Assembly (NCBI GenBank): GCA_002257025.1
Contig: NCHA01000015.1
Location: 1-60,932 of the forward strand
Direction of reading: 5' to 3'
Source: Sphingobacteriales bacterium 16-39-50
GTDB lineage: Bacteria; Bacteroidota; Bacteroidia; Sphingobacteriales; Sphingobacteriaceae
DNA: 60,932 nucleotides
The notes below the pieces were generated by a model that saw nothing but the letters and a program-made list of their open reading frames with translations, had not been told where the DNA came from and did no database searches. Within the stretch, counting starts at the first letter, position 1. Every line of letters starts with the position of its first letter. Shown in pieces: positions 53,143 to 60,932 of the stretch. Both the position numbers and the translations under genes were made by a program.

Positions 53143-56022
53143 TTACCTATTAGGTAATTTATTTGGCGAGACAAATTTCTTAGTCTCAATCTTTCTTGGC
53201 TTGATAATCAACTTAATAGTAAGATTTGCCGGACTTTCAGAATCAAGAATTACCTGAGGGATATTCTTCTCAACTTCTACTTCCGGAGGCAGATTAGTAC
53301 TATCCACAGAGAGGGTGTATTTGCCTATCGGGAGGTAAAAGATAAGCTGGCCTTCCAGATTGGTCTTGGTAACATACTTTAAATTATTTTCATCGGTTGC
53401 CACTACAGTTATTCCCTGTAAATTTCGATTGATCTCATAACTGAACTGATCGAAACTATAAACCAAATTTCCCTTTAAAGTTCCTGTTCTTTTAAGCGGA
53501 ATTTCCAGCTTGTGTTTCTTTTTGTCCAGATTGATATACTGATCAGGGGCATACCAGCCCTTGATATTTGACATACTGATACGATAACTCTCATGAGGTA
53601 GTTTCTTATAAACAACTGATCCTGAAGCATCTGTAATAAAAGCGACATCGTTAATATAAAGGAGATGGCCTTCTGCCCTGGTATCACCCTCATCAAAAAT
53701 ATTATTCTGGTTCATATCCTTGTACACAACTACCTCCAAATCACTATTTATAGCACCTGCTTTAGGTAAGGATAGTTTTTGAGTAATACCTACCTCAAGT
53801 AAACTGAATTGATAATTACTAAACCGGTTATGATTTATCGAGGTATAAATGCTGGATTTAGGTAAAATATCATACTCCGCCCGGCCAGTTAGAAAACTGC
53901 TGCTGCCATAAGATGAATTATTCATTAATGCTAATCCTGCTTCCATTCTTAGCTTATCCCTGTAAAAATTCTTTCGGACTGTCGGGATAACGCTGAAAAT
54001 CCTTGGTGAATCCTGACTCCTGAGGAAATTATTAACTGCTTCACCGATATAGAATGTTCCAAACTGCAAGGTAGAACTAAGGTTAAAGATCCCTCTCTTA
54101 TAGTTTAGATTTGAACGAAAATGAAAACGCAGCTGCTCATTGAAAGAAGTGCTAAAATATCCACTTTCGGCATTCAATGATAAGAACTGATTACTCGATA
54201 TGGGATAATTAAATGATGAATTAATATTCCAGTAGCTCAATGTGTGAACTTCCTTAGTTGAACCTGGTAAACGGAATGCATTATTTGATTCCTGAAAATA
54301 TAGCGGTGAAACAGAAGCAATCATTTTTTTAAAAATCGTGCCCGACATTCCTATTTCAGCCCTCAGAGTACTAAACTTAGGCATAAACAACCTGAAAGTT
54401 GAGAAAGTTTTAGGTGCATAATAATTATAATCAAATCCTGCCCAGATATTGGATCTTTCCCTCATAAAGGTAATCCGTTCATTAAATGACAAAGCACCTC
54501 TCCGCATACCAGGATAATACCCTGAACTGAAATAATTTGAACTGTTGATTACTATTTTTTTGATTGTTCCAGTAATATTTAATCCGGAGGCAAAACTTGG
54601 CTTTACCAAACTCATGCTATCCCGCTGTTGTGTATGTCCTGCATTCAGATTAGCTACAATTCGTAAGCCTTTAAATTTCAAGAGAGTGTAGCTGTTTCCT
54701 AATATTGCACTTTTAGAGTTCTGAATGGGACTTACTTCATAAATAACATTGGTTGAAAATTCCGAGTTTTCCCTTCTGTGGGTATAGCCGGCCCACCCTG
54801 CAGTACCCGAAGGCAAAAAGTTATTTGAATTGTTCCCGATCAAATTAGAATTTCCATCCAAAAAACCTGCCTCATAAGAATCATTATTTGTAGTATCATT
54901 TAAAAATAGATTTGCTCCCCTACCGCTGAGGTTGATATCCATATTCTTATTAATGTTCCCTGCTGTTATCCCCATATTACCTGTTTCATAACTAAGCCAT
55001 GTATTCCTCATCATAGGGGGTGAGTAAGCGTTCTTCCAATCTGTATAATCTAGACTGTAACCTAATTTACCAGATTTAAGTTCAAGGTTACCCTGGCCGT
55101 TGAGCAGGTAGGATTCATTACTTGAAAACATCCCCTGCGAACTGATTGAGATGCTGTTCTCATTGTAAGAATCATTTAAATTGGGGTCATGATAAGCGCG
55201 ATCACTCCTGCCGCTTTGAACTCTGACATAAGCCATCCCAAATACATCGCCGTTGGAATAAAGCCCGGTAAAAGTTACATCAAACCCTTCAGACTGGAAC
55301 ATTTTCCTGGTAACCGGCTTTGTAATCGTGATAAGGGTATCCGCAGATGGCTGAATTGTAAAATCCAGGGTAGAATGAAATGCCTGATTCTGAAATACAG
55401 AAGGAAAGCGATTAATTAATGTTACACGCTGGGCTGTATTCCCGGGATTGGAGACTCTGACAGGTATTCTGATTGAATCGGTTGAAGCATCAATCAGTAA
55501 ACTCGAAACCAGGGAAAACATGTTTACATTTCTCTTAACAGAAACCTGCACTTTTGTTTCGGTAGCAATAATCAGGTTATTAGCTGCATCAGACAATACG
55601 AATCTTATTACATGTGTCTGCCCGGAAATTGTTTTTTTTGTAATAAATACTTTTACAGGAATGAATAAACTATCTCCCGGTTTGATGGAAACTGCTGTTT
55701 TATTCTTACTGATCAGGTTGATACTTTTCTCAGGGTTGATACTTATTGTACCTATTAGTGGCACAGCTCTTTTATTTACCAGTTTTAAAGTAAGATCGAC
55801 CAGTTCTTCATTGGAAGCACTAACAACTGGTTTAGAAGGTACCAATACGATTAATGAATCAATGTCCTGCGCTTTTAATTCTACAGGATTAAAAATGAAA
55901 AATGATAAAAAAATAGTAAAAATCAGATAAACAGATAATACCTCCGGCTTTATCCCAAATCCAGAAAGCAGTCTATTCAGGCAAAGTGGATTGCATAAAA
56001 AATCTGATATTCTCTTTTTCAC
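53143..56022 (-). CDS. Usher-like outer-membrane beta-barrel protein
   Basis: A 959-residue exported protein; the hydrophobic signal (SVYLIFTIFLSFFIF) lies after a ~29-residue basic start, with cleavage near LKAQD. Residues ~55-270 look like two Ig-type domains (ELVDLTLKLVNKRAVPLIG, then SIRIPVRVSNPGNTAQRVT). Residues ~285-760 alternate short beta strands as in a large barrel (GNLELKSGKLGYSLDYTDW, TWLSYETGNMGITAGNIN). The C-terminal part has DMNQNNIFDEGD, a calcium-type loop, and carboxypeptidase-regulatory-like beta domains (TGTLKGNLVYSF...). Gene order (pilins, chaperone, adhesin, barrel) suggests an usher. No classical PapC signature is evident. A different outer-membrane scaffold is possible. 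Confidence 0.6.
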   Translation of the reverse strand: MKKRISDFLCNPLCLNRLLSGFGIKPEVLSVYLIFTIFLSFFIFNPVELKAQDIDSLIVLVPSKPVVSASNEELVDLTLKLVNKRAVPLIGTISINPEKSINLISKNKTAVSIKPGDSLFIPVKVFITKKTISGQTHVIRFVLSDAANNLIIATETKVQVSVKRNVNMFSLVSSLLIDASTDSIRIPVRVSNPGNTAQRVTLINRFPSVFQNQAFHSTLDFTIQPSADTLITITKPVTRKMFQSEGFDVTFTGLYSNGDVFGMAYVRVQSGRSDRAYHDPNLNDSYNENSISISSQGMFSSNESYLLNGQGNLELKSGKLGYSLDYTDWKNAYSPPMMRNTWLSYETGNMGITAGNINKNMDINLSGRGANLFLNDTTNNDSYEAGFLDGNSNLIGNNSNNFLPSGTAGWAGYTHRRENSEFSTNVIYEVSPIQNSKSAILGNSYTLLKFKGLRIVANLNAGHTQQRDSMSLVKPSFASGLNITGTIKKIVINSSNYFSSGYYPGMRRGALSFNERITFMRERSNIWAGFDYNYYAPKTFSTFRLFMPKFSTLRAEIGMSGTIFKKMIASVSPLYFQESNNAFRLPGSTKEVHTLSYWNINSSFNYPISSNQFLSLNAESGYFSTSFNEQLRFHFRSNLNYKRGIFNLSSTLQFGTFYIGEAVNNFLRSQDSPRIFSVIPTVRKNFYRDKLRMEAGLALMNNSSYGSSSFLTGRAEYDILPKSSIYTSINHNRFSNYQFSLLEVGITQKLSLPKAGAINSDLEVVVYKDMNQNNIFDEGDTRAEGHLLYINDVAFITDASGSVVYKKLPHESYRISMSNIKGWYAPDQYINLDKKKHKLEIPLKRTGTLKGNLVYSFDQFSYEINRNLQGITVVATDENNLKYVTKTNLEGQLIFYLPIGKYTLSVDSTNLPPEVEVEKNIPQVILDSESPANLTIKLIIKPRKIETKKFVSPNKLPNR

Positions 56023-56066
56023 TTTAAAGATTCTGAAAAATCTATTCGATTTCCAATTATAGATCG

Positions 56067-57581
56067 TTATTGAGGAATAATTACAAATAAAACAGTTGTA
56101 TTAAAGGTGCCGGTTTTACCTGCCAGCCTGCTGTCATTCGCAGCCGTATAATACCTTAAGTCATACTCTACAACCTGTTGAGTATAATCAACCATTGGAT
56201 TTGTAACTATAATCTGATCAGCAGTAGAAAGCGCCCTGGTAAAAGTAGATATGCCTCCGGAACTTGAAGTATACTTTGTGGTTTGAACATTCACTGCCGC
56301 CACAGGTATGGTATTACTTTCTGATCCGACTAAATTTAATCCACTGGTCTTAATCAATACCTGATATGGCTGATAACCAACTACCCTCATACCTCTTGAT
56401 TTAGTTACTGATACACCATTCATATAACTCTCCAGTGTATTAAATACCAGATTGATCTCATTTGCTGAGTTTTGAAGTTCGAGTGTCAGACTGTTTGAAA
56501 CAGCGTTAACCATGAATGAAACAGCAACTGTGCTTGTAGAAACAAGCACATTATTTGAATTATACAATGAAAAAATCAAGGTTCCTGTATAAGTTCCATT
56601 AGGAACCATTAGATGATTTCCTCCCTGAATCAGCATGTCAAATTTATGTTCTGTAAAAACGTAAGCCCCAAAAGGAGCATTTGAGCCATTTATGAGTACA
56701 ACATCTGTATTGTTTAATACAACAGGCGTATTATCTACCCCGATCTGTACAGCAGTTGGAGTACCCGTACTGACCCGGTTAAAACGTAAGGAAAAAAACT
56801 GCGGTGCTACAGACTCATTTCCGTTTGTAAAATTACCGGCTGCCCTCACATTTAAACTCCATTCATCACAGGTTGCCCCATTCGGAGAATACTGTACACT
56901 CAGAGCATCTGTAACTGTTGCTCCAGCCATTTGCTCTGCATAGGTATTAAATGTCCCCTGAGTACTTGAATAGGTATTCAATGTCGCTCCCTGACAGGTA
57001 CTGCTATAATTTACAACAAATGAAACCGCAATGTTATTATTAGTTGCCATTACAGAACCGTTTCTGTCAAATATAGTAACCGTCAATGTTGTACTATAGG
57101 TACCGGAACCTACATTCAGGTGATTCCCACCAGTAACTCTCATATCAAAAAGCTGCTGAAAATTCCTGTTTCCTCCGGTTATATTCCCTGAAGAATTAAT
57201 CATAGACATAGCCGCAGATGTGCTTAAGTTCTGATATCCGCGACTGCTTGTTCCATTAGGACCTCCAACAGCAGATGCATAGTTCAAAGAAACAAAAGAG
57301 GCAGCAATAGTTGCAGTACCATTACTAAAATCACTGTTTGCCTGAATTTGAACTGTCCATCCCGATTGACTGTTGGAATTCAAATTATACTGTAGAGTCA
57401 GGTAATTGTTGCTGGTTATATTTGTTAAAATATCAGCTTTTGTATTAAATGTAACAGGAGTACCCAAAAAACCGCTTATTGATTGTGCATTCCCCTTAGT
57501 GGTTAGGAACAAAAAACTCGCAAATAGTATCGCCAGTTGAAGTTTGCCAATCTTAAAGTTAACTCCGAATATATTTTTCAT
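56067..57581 (-). CDS. Adhesin-like protein with two homologous modules and a pilin-like tail
   Basis: A 504-residue exported protein (signal LAILFASFLFLTTKGNAQ). Modules at ~35-190 and ~200-360 are homologous: each has a Trp-Thr/Leu core (SGWTVQIQANSDFSNGTA; DEWSLNVRAAGNFTNGNE). Each also has GGNH(L)xVxxGTY(S/T)xTLxxxxxxxNxxxxxT, and ends in VSF(V/M)VN. Residues ~365-504 differ and resemble the pilin-like family, with SKG-like SRGMRVVGYQPYQVLIK and a hydrophobic last strand (FNTTVLFVIIPQ). This suits a fibre tip protein: binding modules plus a pilin domain for attachment. It lies between the chaperone-like gene (12 bp) and the usher-like gene (44 bp). Confidence 0.65.
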   Translation of the reverse strand: MKNIFGVNFKIGKLQLAILFASFLFLTTKGNAQSISGFLGTPVTFNTKADILTNITSNNYLTLQYNLNSNSQSGWTVQIQANSDFSNGTATIAASFVSLNYASAVGGPNGTSSRGYQNLSTSAAMSMINSSGNITGGNRNFQQLFDMRVTGGNHLNVGSGTYSTTLTVTIFDRNGSVMATNNNIAVSFVVNYSSTCQGATLNTYSSTQGTFNTYAEQMAGATVTDALSVQYSPNGATCDEWSLNVRAAGNFTNGNESVAPQFFSLRFNRVSTGTPTAVQIGVDNTPVVLNNTDVVLINGSNAPFGAYVFTEHKFDMLIQGGNHLMVPNGTYTGTLIFSLYNSNNVLVSTSTVAVSFMVNAVSNSLTLELQNSANEINLVFNTLESYMNGVSVTKSRGMRVVGYQPYQVLIKTSGLNLVGSESNTIPVAAVNVQTTKYTSSSGGISTFTRALSTADQIIVTNPMVDYTQQVVEYDLRYYTAANDSRLAGKTGTFNTTVLFVIIPQ

Positions 57582-57593
57582 CTGATTATTTAA

Positions 57594-58412
57594 TTATCTC
57601 TGGAATTCGAGTTCCACAAGTTTCAACTCATCCTTATCACCATAATTGATAATAGCGGTTGCAGTGTATTTACCCTTTGCAAGATTCAAAGGCAGGCTTT
57701 GTCTAACCAGACGCTGATCACCGGGTAAAGAAAATATCTCCTGATCATCCAGTTTCTTTTTTTCTCCGGTCTGGGTGTTCAGAATTTCCCATTTAACCTT
57801 TCCTTCAAGCCATTGCTTACCGGTATTATGAAGCTTTAACTCAAGATATCCACCTGAGGTCTTATCATCTTTATCAGGCAGAACATCAGTAAAATTCAAC
57901 ACCTCAATATCCCTTACGTCAGATTGGGAAAATGAATGATAGATCTTTACCCCCATTCTTACGCTTACTTTAATCGAAGTTCCGTCTGCTGCCCTTCCAT
58001 CACCAGGGTTAAGCTGGGTCAAAAACATCATTGCTGTATGTACCGGGATTTCTGTATTTGCATCTGCCGGGACACTAAACACAACATCGAGTTCACGTTT
58101 TTCACCTGGCCTGAGAGTAAAATATGATCCTGGCATAACCCTGATCCATTCAGTAGCTGATGTCTTAAGAGTACCCGCATCATAGGTCTGGTTATTACCC
58201 AGAGAATCATAATCCCAGTCATTCAAAGAAACGCCGATCTCAAGATCCTTGTTGTTTGGATTACTTACTACTATTTTTTGTGTTCCTGCGCCACCCGGTG
58301 CAAGTTTGTAATACAATTTACCCGGGCTGACTGTCATACCTGCCTGTGCCAGAAGATTCTGACTAAAAGCAAGCATGGAAACACAAAGGATATAGAATAT
58401 ATTTTTTTTCAT
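57594..58412 (-). CDS. PapD/DUF916-like periplasmic chaperone
   Basis: A 272-residue exported protein (signal YILCVSMLAFSQNLLAQ). The N-terminal domain reads AGMTVSPGKLYYKLAPGG, QKIVVSNPNNKDLEIGVSL, then SATEWIRVMPGSYFTLRPG and KRELDVVFSVPADANTEIP. This is the two-strand Ig pattern of fimbrial chaperones and of DUF916 proteins from WxL systems. The second domain (GYLELKLHNTGKQWLEGKV...) ends with a beta strand pair. In chaperone-usher systems this protein lends a strand to pilins in the periplasm. It is placed right between the pilin genes and the adhesin/usher-like genes. The strict Arg/Lys pair of PapD is not clear, so the family call is moderate. Confidence 0.7.
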   Translation of the reverse strand: MKKNIFYILCVSMLAFSQNLLAQAGMTVSPGKLYYKLAPGGAGTQKIVVSNPNNKDLEIGVSLNDWDYDSLGNNQTYDAGTLKTSATEWIRVMPGSYFTLRPGEKRELDVVFSVPADANTEIPVHTAMMFLTQLNPGDGRAADGTSIKVSVRMGVKIYHSFSQSDVRDIEVLNFTDVLPDKDDKTSGGYLELKLHNTGKQWLEGKVKWEILNTQTGEKKKLDDQEIFSLPGDQRLVRQSLPLNLAKGKYTATAIINYGDKDELKLVELEFQR

Positions 58413-58423
58413 AGCTAGTATAT

Positions 58424-58446
58424 AAAAAAGGCCTTTAAAAAGGCCT
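58424..58446 (-). terminator. Terminator or attenuator between the last pilin and the chaperone
   Basis: On the minus strand AGGCCTT-TTTA-AAGGCCT is followed by a T run. It lies between the pilin-like gene (stop at 58476) and the chaperone-like gene (start at 58412). A leaky stop here would give many pilin copies per assembly protein. Confidence 0.75.
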
Positions 58447-58475
58447 CAATATAACGATAAAACCGCTGTTATATC

Positions 58476-59012
58476 TTACGGTTGTGTTACTGTATAAGTT
58501 ACAGGAATCACATTTAAACCTGTTGCTTTACCTGCGTATGCCCCACCTGCACCAATCAGGTAGGAAATATTGAATTTGTTGGTAGGGTTTGATCCGCTCC
58601 ATGAACTGTTGGTTGCTGTAATCACTGTTGCCGGACTTGAACCTGAAGCAGGAAGTGTAACTGAAGAACCATAGGTGATACCGGTAGTGTTACCATTATT
58701 TGTAGCACCAATTGAAGAAGTGATCTTTATTGATCCCGGAGCCAAAGCCGCTGAACCTGTAACTGTTCCTGCAACCGCTTTAACAACATATCCCTTTGAA
58801 CTGGTTACACTCACATGATCTGTAGCTAAGGCTGTGATACCGTTGGTATATTTTGCTTCAGTGTCGAAATTCACATCCAATGATGCCGGTTGTGTTACGC
58901 TGAATGATAATACATCAGATAAAGTGATGTTTAGATTTGCAGTCTGCGCAAATGATTTAGTACTTAATAATGATACTGCTAAAATTGCGAAGGTTATAAT
59001 TACTTTGTTCAT
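58476..59012 (-). CDS. Pilin-like secreted protein P1 (candidate major subunit)
   Basis: A 178-residue protein with a signal peptidase I type leader (VIITFAILAVSLLSTKSFAQ); there is no lipobox. The mature start TANLNITLSDVLSFSVTQP could serve as a donor strand. SSKGYVVKAVAGTVTG, GNTTGITYGSSVTLP and SSWSGSNPTNKFNISYLIG lie in the middle. The C-terminal strand is NVIPVTYTVTQP, with alternating hydrophobic residues. Asn, Thr and Ser are abundant and Cys absent. It is closely similar to the protein at 60629-60932 and less so to those at 59358 and 60035. The 345-bp gap upstream holds a candidate promoter; a terminator follows. Function is inferred from the gene neighbourhood. Confidence 0.75.
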   Translation of the reverse strand: MNKVIITFAILAVSLLSTKSFAQTANLNITLSDVLSFSVTQPASLDVNFDTEAKYTNGITALATDHVSVTSSKGYVVKAVAGTVTGSAALAPGSIKITSSIGATNNGNTTGITYGSSVTLPASGSSPATVITATNSSWSGSNPTNKFNISYLIGAGGAYAGKATGLNVIPVTYTVTQP

Positions 59013-59357
59013 GATTCTGTTACTTTTATTTTGTCGATGTTGATAGCATTAAGACAAATAATAGACCAATGTCTCAAATAGTACAAAAACAGCTTTTTTT
59101 AAGATATTTAGCATATTTTTTGTGGGATATTTTTCCCAAGTGGGGAATTCGATACTCAAGGCAGTATTGGGTACAGAGTATTGAGATTAAATCCTATTTC
59201 AATTAAAAATTATGGCTTTGGAGGGGGATTGAATGTTTCACAGAAAATGGTACCGGTATAAACCTAATCTCTCCTCTTAAGAATTTCTTCTAATCTGATT
59301 GGTAAAGAAATTGATTGTATTTTAAATAATAAAGTCTGTACCAGAATTTGTAACCTA
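59013..59357. other. Spacer between pilin-like genes P1 and P2
   Basis: This 345-bp AT-rich stretch has no gene. Its right part shows no distinct element. Its left part carries the candidate P1 promoter at 59055-59089. Confidence 0.6.
59055..59089 (-). promoter_or_regulatory. Candidate promoter of pilin-like gene P1
   Basis: On the minus strand TTTTTG (59089-59084) and TATTATTTG (59063-59055) are 20 nt apart, close to the Bacteroidota TTG/TAnnTTTG pattern but with one extra base in the second box. Transcription would start about 35-40 nt before the P1 ATG. Confidence 0.35.
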
Positions 59358-59897
59358 TTATTTTAGAATAATAGTATATGTCACAGGAATGACACTTGCA
59401 TCGGGTATTCTTCCTGCAAATGTACCATCTGCACCAATTAAATAGGATACATTAAAAGTATTCGCTGCATCCTTACCATTCCACGAAGCATGATCAGCTT
59501 CAATAATTGTGATTTGCTTATTCCTTATGAAATTAGAAGGGAGGGCCGAATTAATCATCAGTCCTTCCAGATTACCATGGTTACCTGAACCGAGTTGAGG
59601 GCTTATCTTTATTGAATTCCTGTCCAGTTTTGAATCACCAATAACATCTCCGATAGCAACCCTTACAATATAAGCACCAGAGCTAACAATATTAATATGG
59701 TCCTTAACAATGGCATTGATTCCTTCATCATACTTTGCATAACCATATCGGCTTACCTGAATTACTGGAGCTTCACTTATTGTAACAGATAAAACTGTTG
59801 GTGATAAGGTTATATTCAAACTGGCACTTTGAGCAAATACCGATTGGCAAAACAGAATTAAGAAGGGTAATGCAACGATAAGAGGTATTTTCTTCAT
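59358..59897 (-). CDS. Pilin-like secreted protein P2 (divergent paralog)
   Basis: A 179-residue exported protein (signal IVALPFLILFCQSVFAQ) with the family start SASLNITLSPTVLSVTISE. It also has the middle AYIVRVAIGDVIGDSKLDRNSIKIS and HASWNGKDAANTFNVSYLIG, and the ending ASVIPVTYTIILK. It differs widely from P1 in the loops (for example GNHGNLEGLMINSALPSNF in place of the NTTGITYGSSVTLP segment) but keeps the strand pattern. It could be a minor or adaptor subunit. It lies 137 bp after P3 and 345 bp before P1. Confidence 0.7.
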   Translation of the reverse strand: MKKIPLIVALPFLILFCQSVFAQSASLNITLSPTVLSVTISEAPVIQVSRYGYAKYDEGINAIVKDHINIVSSGAYIVRVAIGDVIGDSKLDRNSIKISPQLGSGNHGNLEGLMINSALPSNFIRNKQITIIEADHASWNGKDAANTFNVSYLIGADGTFAGRIPDASVIPVTYTIILK

Positions 59898-60034
59898 AAA
59901 AAGGTATTTGTTTTACCTAAGATTAGAAAAATGAAGTAAACGCACTATTTAAATTTATGATCATCAAATTAGCATGAATCAAATCAATAACTAACGTATA
60001 TAATTGTACCAAAATCATTTTACCTGACAAATAT

Positions 60035-60556
60035 TCAGGGTTGAAGAACCGTAAAAATCACAGGGATTGTAGGCGGATTTTGCACTTTTCCCGAAACATT
60101 TGGTGCCTCTAAAGAATAATCTATGTCAAATTTATTTTCAGGATTTATTCCATTCCAGGAGGTATTCGAAGCAGAAATAACTGTTGCAGCACTCCCATTA
60201 GCTGATTGCAATTGAACACTTCTTCCAAACACAAGTCCTGAGGTATTTCCTTTATTTGTTTTACTGATATGGGATGTAAGACTTACTTTGGATTCTTTCC
60301 CATTAGAATCACCTGAAACAGCCTTTACTACATATCCTCTTGAACTAATCACTGTAATATGATCAGGAATTTTCGCAACAAGCCAGTTTTTAGTTCTTCC
60401 TGTATTTATGTATTCCAAATCAAAACCTTCTGGCTGGCTTATGGTAAAGGATAATGCATCCAATAATTTAATACTTAAACCCGGAGTCTGTGCATACACC
60501 ACAGAATGAGCCGCCGCTATGAAAAGGAATACAAAAAAAACTAATGCCTTTTTCAT
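60035..60556 (-). CDS. Pilin-like secreted protein P3 (divergent paralog)
   Basis: About 173 residues from the ATG at 60556; the frame is open 21 codons further upstream, but MKKALVFFVFLFIAAAHSVVYAQ is a complete signal peptide and fixes the start. The mature protein has the family pattern: TPGLSIKLLDALSFTISQPEGF, SSRGYVVKAVSGDSNG, GNTSGLVFGRSVQLQ, NTSWNGINPENKFDIDYSLE and the last strand PTIPVIFTVLQP. It lacks the SYLIGAGGAYAGK loop of P1 and P4. Probably a minor or specialised subunit of the same fibre. It starts 72 bp after the gene at 60629. Confidence 0.75.
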   Translation of the reverse strand: MKKALVFFVFLFIAAAHSVVYAQTPGLSIKLLDALSFTISQPEGFDLEYINTGRTKNWLVAKIPDHITVISSRGYVVKAVSGDSNGKESKVSLTSHISKTNKGNTSGLVFGRSVQLQSANGSAATVISASNTSWNGINPENKFDIDYSLEAPNVSGKVQNPPTIPVIFTVLQP

Positions 60557-60628
60557 CTTAAAATTAATGTCTTGTATTAAAATAAGCATTGAATGAGTGA
60601 TATTATACCACACATTCAATTCGCTAGA

Positions 60629-60932
60629 TTACTGTTGTGTTACTGTATAAACTACAGGAACCACATTTAAACCTGTTGCTTTACCTGCGTATGCACCACC
60701 TGCACCAATCAGGTAAGAAATATTGAACTTGTTCGTAGAATTTGAACCGTTCCATGAAGTGTTCGCCGCTGTAATAACTGTTGCTGCTGTTCCGCCTGTT
60801 ACCGGTAAAGTTACTGCTGAACCGTAAGTAATACCTGCTGTATTACCACTGTTTGTAGCTCCAACTGCTGAAGTGATTTTTACTGATCCCGGTGCGATTG
60901 CTGCCGAACCTGTTACCGTTCCTGCAATTGCC
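60629..60932 (-). CDS. Pilin-like secreted protein P4, 5' end outside window
   Basis: The visible 100 codons encode ...GTVTGSAAIAPGSVKITSAVG, GNTAGITYGSAVTLP, NTSWNGSNSTNKFNISYLIG, AGKATGLNVVPVVYTVTQQ and a TAA stop at 60629-60631. This is nearly P1 again: long stretches of the DNA agree with 58476-58790, so the two are probably recent duplicates. The start and signal peptide lie beyond the right edge. It shows that the subunit array holds at least four genes and continues to the right. Confidence 0.8.
   Translation of the reverse strand, partial: AIAGTVTGSAAIAPGSVKITSAVGATNSGNTAGITYGSAVTLPVTGGTAATVITAANTSWNGSNSTNKFNISYLIGAGGAYAGKATGLNVVPVVYTVTQQ

Noticed and set aside
55448..55930. 160-residue plus-strand frame inside the barrel gene region
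   Set aside because: It lies opposite the N-terminal Ig-like domains of the 959-residue protein, whose minus-strand frame continues far beyond it with a signal peptide.
58476..60932. Type V (FimA/Mfa) pilus of Bacteroidales
   Set aside because: The subunits have ordinary signal peptides without a lipobox cysteine, and no FimA-like anchor or Arg-gingipain-type cleavage context is visible.
58476..60932. DUF4402 assignment for the pilin-like proteins
   Set aside because: The proteins are of similar size and secretion type, but the characteristic FG...AG(T/S)xGTVTV pattern is not seen, so I leave the family unnamed.

Overview
The window looks like a chromosomal segment of a Bacteroidota bacterium, most likely from the Sphingobacteriales (Pedobacter-like). 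This rests on a PorP/SprF protein beside a type B type IX secretion (T9SS) sorting domain, a DUF2723 membrane protein, the rpsL-rpsG-fusA-rpsJ gene order, and a textbook Bacteroidota promoter (TTG, 19-nt spacer, TACTTTTG) ahead of rpsL. It is mainly housekeeping and catabolic DNA. I found no transposase, integrase or CRISPR array, but the spacers are rich in short palindromes and in an unusual word-repeat family.

Layout. 1-4240 (minus): a cell-surface operon with a type B T9SS cargo protein, a PorP/SprF protein and two secreted proteins that share an N-terminal module; the last carries 71-residue repeats and runs off the window. 4694-8309 (minus): rpsL, rpsG, fusA, rpsJ, promoter to terminator. 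8350-13454: a Uma2-family nuclease, an unrecognised protein, a PIF1-like helicase with HRDC and HTH domains, and a small basic secreted protein. 13536-18523 (minus): M1 aminopeptidase, Spx/ArsC-like protein, pth, rplY, prs and tRNA-Gln(UUG). 18620-19278: a four-helix-bundle gene lying between inverted word-repeat arms. 19368-22581: a DUF2723 protein and its terminator.

22633-47169 (plus) is a large sugar-utilisation region. An Rbs-type ABC importer is followed, after a 1.1-kb repeat-rich gap, by a PSD1/DUF1501 pair and then a tightly packed run of eleven genes. These are an FG-GAP protein, two large PVC-type heme proteins, DUF4432, a cupin-like protein, two TIM-barrel isomerase-like proteins, two Gfo/Idh/MocA oxidoreductases, a DUF1080 (3-keto-disaccharide hydrolase family) protein and a ThuA-like protein. 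Together they suggest oxidation of a sugar or glycoside to a 3-keto intermediate, cleavage or isomerisation, and disposal of electrons through periplasmic c-type cytochromes. The substrate cannot be read from the sequence.

47399-51207 holds accA, a solitary antitoxin-like small protein and a KefB-type antiporter. 51208-60932 (minus) is the most intriguing part. At least four paralogous secreted pilin-like proteins are followed by a PapD/DUF916-like chaperone, a three-module adhesin-like protein, a 959-residue usher-like outer-membrane barrel and a small protein whose mature N-terminus resembles the pilins. I read this as a candidate chaperone-usher-like surface fibre system of Bacteroidota, unlike the lipoprotein-based type V (FimA/Mfa) pili. 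This is inference from gene order and sequence pattern and needs structural comparison.
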